From: Gnetum montanum
Taxonomy: Eukaryota; Streptophyta; Gnetopsida; Gnetales; Gnetaceae
Length of the DNA stretch: 64,000 bases
Direction: 5' to 3'
Assembly (NCBI GenBank): GCA_015680685.1
Contig: MNCI01004199.1
Span: 118,257 to 182,256 of the forward strand
In this document: piece after piece, positions 58,431 through 64,000 of the stretch
Layout of the letters: each line of letters begins with the position of its first letter
Numbering within the stretch: position 1 is the first letter of the stretch
Notes under the pieces: model-generated
Database searches by the model: none
What the model was told of the DNA's origin: nothing
The model's input: only the letters and a program-made list of their open reading frames with translations
Position numbers and translations under genes: made by a program

Positions 58431-60610
58431 GTGCAACGTGATGAGAGTTTCTTCATTGTTATCAACTTTAAATATTCTCCAGCTCCTCTTGCATGGTTCT
58501 CACATTCTTTAGTAGCCTCAATTGTGCAGCTCAGCTATGCCTGTAACCCTCACATGCCTCATAGTTTTTACTAGCTGCGTTGATGGTTGATGCTAATACA
58601 AATCTTGTTCTTTCTTTTCGGTATTCACTGATGTTTACCATTTCATTCTGCCGTGTTGGTGTTGTATTATCACCTACGTCATTCCGAACGCGTAGGCCCT
58701 CTGAAAACGTTCGAACCATGAAAATTTTAATGGAGGCGGGTCCCCAGGGCACACTGTAAAGTCAAGCTCCATTTATGCTATCCAATCTGCTACGGCAGGG
58801 AGCAGGTTATTAATTTAATATGATTTGAAACTGTTTTGAAACTTCAAGAAAAAGACAACGCAAGTCCAAATCAAAACCACATTCAGACTTATATTAGAAT
58901 TATCGGTAGAGTCACTTGTATATGCCTATATGGCCTACTCTGCATTTTTACCAATTTCTTTTTTATTACCATATTCATGCATGGATATTTAAACTATTGT
59001 ATACTGTTTATTTTCATTTTCATATTGCACCCTTGCATGGGCTTCTGGCAGATAACTGGTGGCTGGATACAGAGATTCTGCTTTCAATAAAGGAACTTAC
59101 GTCCATCTTTTCGATTTCCCGGGGCCACCATGGGCTTTGGTTGCAACGACAGGTCGTACCAGAGTCAAGATTCTGCTGCTGGCTGGCATTTCATTATTGC
59201 TTAGTGGTCAATAGTTATGAGGCTTTATCCATGGATCATCATCCTCCGGGACCCAGAATTATCAGGATAGTGGGATAATGAAAATGAAACTGAGACCAAG
59301 TTTACAGTTTTCTGGTCATCTAATGCCCTATTTTTCAGCTGGTAACGAACGAAGACTTGCCAGGGTCTATTTCAATTATGAATGCAGGTTTTTCGCTTCC
59401 CGTCGTGTTTGCCACGCCATGGTGAATGACTAAACAATAAAAATGGAATGATAGTTGATAAATCATGTCGGGTTGGAGTAGGAGTAGGACTAGGACAGGC
59501 CAAAGTTTTGAGGTACTGTTTTGGGCCTTTTAACCTTGGTAAATTTTAAGGTGATGACCGGTTAAATTTCTTGTCCTTTTGTCAGTGTGGCTTATGCGGA
59601 CGTTCAGATTATTTCTTATTCTTTTGTTTGTACGATTATCCAAAGTTCTCACCGTGTATCATGCTGAAAATAGAGCCACTTTCTTTGTTATGAGGACCTG
59701 CAGAGTGAATGTTGAACTCTTTATGAAAGGTTAGAAGTTTTGGTCGTAGAATTTCATTATTTCAGTTTACCTTACTGGGATTTAACCAACTTCTTCAAAT
59801 ATTGCCCTGTGAGTTAATTCAAAACGGGTATAATGTTCATAGTAAACTGTAAATTGCATAGAATTATTCATTTATCGCATTTTAATTCTATTATAACTAA
59901 TTGGATTCAGAAAGACCAATGGCATCTAAAAGCGACAACCATGGTTGACAAAGCAATGCATTTCTACTTCATAGGATGCACCTGCTCTGTACTATTTGAG
60001 TATGATATGACCTGCTTTCGGCAGAAGATCTAAAAAAAAGGTCATGACAAATCAGCTTTTCAGATACTTAATAACATCGAAAGTAGTTAAAATTTTAAAA
60101 TCCCAGAATCAAAGCTGAACCACTTGTCAAAATTTGTAGCTAAGCACTACCATTGTTGTTTTACACTTTTACTGTATCAAGGGTCCCTAGCCCCTGACCT
60201 TATTTACCACTAATGTGTAGGGAAGAATTTTCAGATTCTACTTTTAAAACCCCAAAATCTTCTTCCATGTGAAAAAGTCGATCGCTTCCACAAATCTTCC
60301 ACAATTCGTTTGACATCAGAGAATGACAGCCAGTCGAAAGCGTATGCCAAGTTGGCATGACTTTTTCATGAAATAAGATTGACGCTACTGGTCGGATTCA
60401 GACCATTGGGCCGGTGCTTACCCGCTACGCTCCCTTCAAATTTCTGATTTCAGACCAAGTGCTGCAATCACGGTGTCTCAAGGTTATCAGACACTGCCAC
60501 AAAATATCTTAACACCTAGGCATCAAAAGAATCGAGGATTCGTGATTCTGAACGCGTTTGGGTCGTGGGCCTCAAGAAAAAGTGGGGACGGGTTCTTAGC
60601 CGGGGACGTG
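58431..60610. other. Low-copy intergenic DNA, possible gene fragment near 59050-59150
   Basis: Base composition is more balanced than to the left and stops are less dense. Around 59070-59210 a plus frame reads DSAFNKGTYVHLFDFPGPPW and continues open to 59212. It lies next to a pyrimidine-rich stretch ending in CAG and a CAG/GTCGTA that could be splice sites. I do not recognise the protein. It may be a relic exon. Nothing else can be named. Confidence 0.3.
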
Positions 60611-62330
60611 ATAGAGAAAATTTAAATATATTAGTTTTTTTAAAAAATTAAATCTCATATATCATAAAAATACATTGTAAAATATAGAACAAGTACAATG
60701 TAAATCCAAAATATTGTTAATGCTTAAAAATTAAATTGAAGCAAGTACGATTGCAATATCACCATTAAATTGAAGCAAGAAAATTTGCAAAGGTATGGAG
60801 GGCATTGAATCCATTTTGTTACAACAACCAAAATGACAGCAATAAGATGAAATCCTTTTGTTACTCAATCCAATATTTCCAAAAATGAAATTAAGCTTGA
60901 AGCCTCAATCAAATTTATAACAAATCAGGTCTGCTAATACTTTTGTTCACCGACTGTGAGTAGCACCGTAGGGACTACCTGTGAGTAGCACCATAGGACC
61001 ACATTGTAGGACCACATTGAAGATGACCGCATTGAAGAATACACAACTTAACTAAACTAGGCACAGCCCAGTAACTCATCTCACCTAGAATGATAGAAAT
61101 CTTTTAGATGCTGAAAAGTCGGCACTAGTTATGATGAAGGGGACAGAGTGCCATGAGGTTGCATATGGCCATTGTCCATGTGCTGGTGGGCTTCATTGCT
61201 TTATAAGCAAACAGATTTTTAAAAAAGTTGAACAACCATCCATCCATCATGTTCATGACTCATGACCCATGACGATGACGATGATTCTGTTTTGTTTTTT
61301 CTTTTTTCAGCAGAGATATGAGAAAAAGAGCAAAAACCAGCAATGAACAGTAAACACGCGTGAATGTGTAAATCATGGCCGAATCTTTGACGCTCCCAAG
61401 GCCAGGCGAATCCATGCAAACGCAATTTTTTCCTCGCACGCTCCGTCCAAAACTTTCCGTATGACCTATACTTGCCCCTTCGGCCTTCAAATACCATAGT
61501 AACCCTTTCGTGATTTCCGTGTGTTTGTTGATTTATTCATACTCCCTTGTTTTCCGTGGTCCGTCTCATGCCGATGCCATCAATCTTGATTGCTTGCTTG
61601 CGAAATTTTTGGTATGATTCAGGCGAAGATATGTAAGATTTTAATGTAAAATGCAGACATCACAAGAACTAAAAAAGCAAGAACAATACGAAAGCAAGAA
61701 CAATACGAGGCAAGGCAATGCGACCATTTCAATGTATATGTACAAATACAGACAATTTAATTGGAAATTATGAAATACGTACCCAATGCGAATTTATTGC
61801 GCTTCTGTACGTGCTCCCAGTCCGACGCGAACAGTTCGTGAAAATTTATCCGGAATCGCGAATCTCCGGCGCATAGCTTAACACACACTTATGGAAAATA
61901 TGTAAGGAATCTCAAGATGGAAAATGTGCCCGATGGATAGAAATGCATCATAACTGCGATGGGTATATATGTACGATGATTAATGGGTTAGTAGTTTCTA
62001 CAATATTTTTTTTCATGCACTGCGATCGGATTCTGCATGTTGACGGCTATCTCCGGTTCAGGTTGCAAGTTTCAAAAAAAATATAGGACATATCTTAAAT
62101 TTCATGGAGATTTTTAAAAAATACATAGAGAAAGCTCCAATTTCGGGAAAGCGGTTGGTACGTGTGAATGCATTATCCTCTTTTCCAAACGTCCATGCGG
62201 AATTAACAAATCCAAATCCAGTGCCCGAACGCATACGACAAAGCTTTCATTGAACCATGATGCATACATTTAATAGAACATGCTGGCTCAAACTCTAAGG
62301 TTACAGGATCCTGATAATGAAGAACATTTC
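60611..62330. other. Intergenic DNA left of the F-box gene
   Basis: Begins with an A+T-rich block (60620-60900), then a short local duplication (60955-61025), then mixed sequence. Short minus-strand frames at 61219-61497 overlap in two phases and have no motif. No LTR, PBS or RNA gene seen. Confidence 0.4.
60955..61025 (+). repeat. Short local duplications
   Basis: GTGAGTAGCACCRTAGG occurs twice 26 bp apart, followed by a doubled GGACCACATTG and an ATTGAAGATGACCGCATTGAA pattern. Looks like replication slippage. Confidence 0.5.
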
Positions 62331-62788
62331 AGGCAGCGGACGTTGAAGATAATGTAACAAAGCTGCTAGCGGGCCAAAACTTTTCAACAGAAAGAAGATA
62401 ACGATGCTACTGCGTAGATAAGCTCAGAAAACATAAGAAAAATAGAAACATCAAACCCATTAATCCTAATTCTGGTCTTCAGGATTTTGAAATTGTACAT
62501 AATAATAATTACACTGCTGACCCTGGCCACTATAGATCCAGGTTTCCCATGTTCTCACAATTATAAAAAAAAGAGCATAGATTCATGAATTCTAAAAAGA
62601 GCTTTACATGAAAAGTAAATAGCTGAATGCTATGACTAGAAAACTAGTAAACTACTATATCTATAGCGTCATCCCAATTGAAGAAGAGATTACTGGGCAG
62701 TCGCAGTCCAATCGCACAAACCCCCGAGATCTTCAACTTTTATAAACGAACTCTGAGAAACACATCTACGCGTTATGAGATTCAAATC
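62331..62788 (-). other. Probable 3' untranslated region of the F-box gene
   Basis: A+T-rich sequence downstream of the stop codon of the minus-strand F-box gene. No AATAAA on the minus strand is close enough for me to name the polyadenylation site, so the extent is a guess. Confidence 0.35.
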
Positions 62789-63895
62789 TCAAATCTCAAC
62801 AGCAACAGTGCCTAGAACAATTTCGTCAAACCCCTCCAGCCTCTGAACCGGAACCCACCGCCCCTGACTATTGCCTGAATTCTTCATCATATACCATGCA
62901 GAAGCAGATTTATCGTAAATCATTACATTCTCTCGCCACATAGCCACACAAGATGCCATCAAATCCCGGGGAATCTTTCCCACCTCCATCCACTGATTCT
63001 CTTCAAAACCAAACTGCAGAAACCGATCCCCTGACACGCAAAAAACTCCATGCAGACCGGAACCGATCCGGTTCCGCGGACACCCACCGCCGGCGCTACC
63101 CCACATATTCTCAATCACAACCCATTTCCCAGTTGTGGGATCAAAAACCTCACAATCTGCCATGAATCTACCCTGGTTTTCGGTCTCGTACCCAGAAACA
63201 ACAACAAATTTCCCACCCAAAAAAACTCCCTGGCACTCGTCACGTCCGTTGGACATTTCCGGTAGAATCCTCCACCGGTTTTCCTGAAAATCATAGACCT
63301 CAGCTGCACGCAGAGCGGTTTTCACTTCATCATGGCCGCCGGCGACGTAGATTTTTCCGTCCGGAGAAGCCGCACAGGCGAAAAACGAGCGCAGAATCGG
63401 CATATCAGCACCGCGGGTCCATTTTCCTGCAACAAAATCGTAGATGAACACCGTACGTTGTGCCTGCCACGTTGCCGGATTCCAACCTCCGATGACCAGA
63501 ATTTTGGGGCCAAATGAAACGCACTGAGCAAAAAGAGGGATCCCATTCTGGAATCCTGGCGGTGGAGGCAGACATTCCCAGTTGCCGGTGGCGTTTTCCA
63601 GCACGGAGATTCCGTGTACCGGATTCGCGATTGATTTATCATGGGTTTGGGATTTTTCCGGCAGAGGTGTAGCATGAATCACGCAAATGAGATGCTCCCA
63701 GGCGCCACGGGCACGCCTCTGGGAATAGAAATCCGGCGAGTCTAGCTCGAATTTCCATCCTCTGCAGACGGATTTGAAAGCTCTGTAACATTTGTAGCAG
63801 GCGCGGAACAGACATTCCCGAGCTACGTCGTCAGGGAGAGCTGGGATGAGAGATTGTTTCAGGGATTGGTGTTGTGGATTGTGCTGGTCCGCCAT
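62789..63895 (-). CDS. F-box/kelch-repeat protein, KMD-type
   Basis: Intact single-exon gene, 368 residues from the chosen start. Residues ~16-58 are an F-box: LIPALPDDVARECLFRACYK, then AFKSVCRGWKFEL, which binds SKP1 in an SCF ubiquitin ligase. Residues ~110-330 hold about four kelch motifs, with typical GG or SG plus Y-D/F-D and W: LVIGGWNP...WTRGADMP, IYVAGGHDE...YDFQENRW, VVVSGYETE...FDPTTGKW and a weaker FGFEENQW. This layout and length match the plant KISS ME DEADLY group (about 350-360 residues in Arabidopsis), known to target type-B response regulators of cytokinin signalling and phenylalanine ammonia-lyase for degradation. Start: an upstream in-frame ATG at 63970 would add 25 hydrophobic residues, but the ATG at 63893-63895 has A at -3 and G at +4 and matches the family start. 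The promoter lies past the window edge. Base use is far more GC-rich than the neighbours. Confidence 0.92.
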   Translation of the reverse strand: MADQHNPQHQSLKQSLIPALPDDVARECLFRACYKCYRAFKSVCRGWKFELDSPDFYSQRRARGAWEHLICVIHATPLPEKSQTHDKSIANPVHGISVLENATGNWECLPPPPGFQNGIPLFAQCVSFGPKILVIGGWNPATWQAQRTVFIYDFVAGKWTRGADMPILRSFFACAASPDGKIYVAGGHDEVKTALRAAEVYDFQENRWRILPEMSNGRDECQGVFLGGKFVVVSGYETENQGRFMADCEVFDPTTGKWVVIENMWGSAGGGCPRNRIGSGLHGVFCVSGDRFLQFGFEENQWMEVGKIPRDLMASCVAMWRENVMIYDKSASAWYMMKNSGNSQGRWVPVQRLEGFDEIVLGTVAVEI

Positions 63896-64000
63896 TATCA
63901 GAGCTTGGGTGGTCGTGGAGATGAGGTACTGCAGCAGCGCGAAGAGACGAAAAATGCAGCAGCTTATCAAAATTTCGGATGGAGGACTGAATTTACGGGG

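Noticed and set aside
61219-61497. Minus-strand gene of 76-92 codons near the F-box gene
   Set aside because: Two overlapping frames in different phases, no motif, composition typical of chance ORFs.
62789-63970. Longer F-box protein starting at the ATG at 63970
   Set aside because: The extra 25 residues are hydrophobic, unlike the family start. The ATG at 63893-63895 has a good context and gives the usual length. A targeting peptide cannot be fully excluded.

Overview
This is nuclear DNA of a seed plant with a large, retrotransposon-filled genome. A conifer or other gymnosperm is my guess, from the A+T-rich, very old, deeply nested LTR elements; this is inference only. Apart from one intact protein gene at the right edge, almost everything is decayed LTR retrotransposon. 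All boundaries were set by eye from LTR matches, primer-binding sites, polypurine tracts, target duplications and conserved protein motifs.

Layout. (1) 1-~4900, minus strand: element E, Athila-like Ty3/gypsy (RT cut by the window edge, protease, gag, PBS, one LTR end). (2) ~6180-30120, plus strand: element A, a Tat-type gypsy element (gag, protease, RT, RNase H, second RNase H, integrase). It is split twice. Element F (11276-17629, copia-type LTRs and gag but no recognisable pol) sits between its pre-RT segment and RT. Element B (19808-29279) sits inside its integrase. A is followed by ~300-bp tandem repeats and a LINE-like fragment. (3) 31514-53922: element D, another Tat-type element, whose second RNase H lies before RT instead of after RNase H. 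A solo LTR of the B/C family (minus) interrupts it after protease, and its 3' LTR is split by element C (42061-53628). (4) C is a full gag-pro-RT-RH-INT relative of B with an extra downstream ORF3. B is the same family with RT-RH-INT deleted. (5) 54564-55206 and 58126-58200: a cluster of tRNA-derived SINE copies, with a copia gag remnant between. (6) ~58200-62780: low-copy, more GC-balanced intergenic DNA with small tandem repeats. (7) 62789-63895, minus: an intact single-exon F-box/kelch-repeat gene of the KMD type.

Most notable: the B/C family carries a large third ORF (a plant-transposon-type domain plus long coiled coil) after pol. In B both long frames (about 1093 and 828 codons) have no frameshift but some 43 premature stops, mostly TAG and TAA. 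The copia-like element F seems to carry a similar domain where pol should be. F's LTRs hold an array of a 10-bp palindrome, AAGACGTCTT, decayed in a way that suggests CpG deamination. Elements A and D show two different domain orders of Tat pol in one window.

Insertion order inferred from nesting: A is older than F and B; D is older than C and the solo LTR. The F-box gene is the only feature I would call a functional protein-coding gene.
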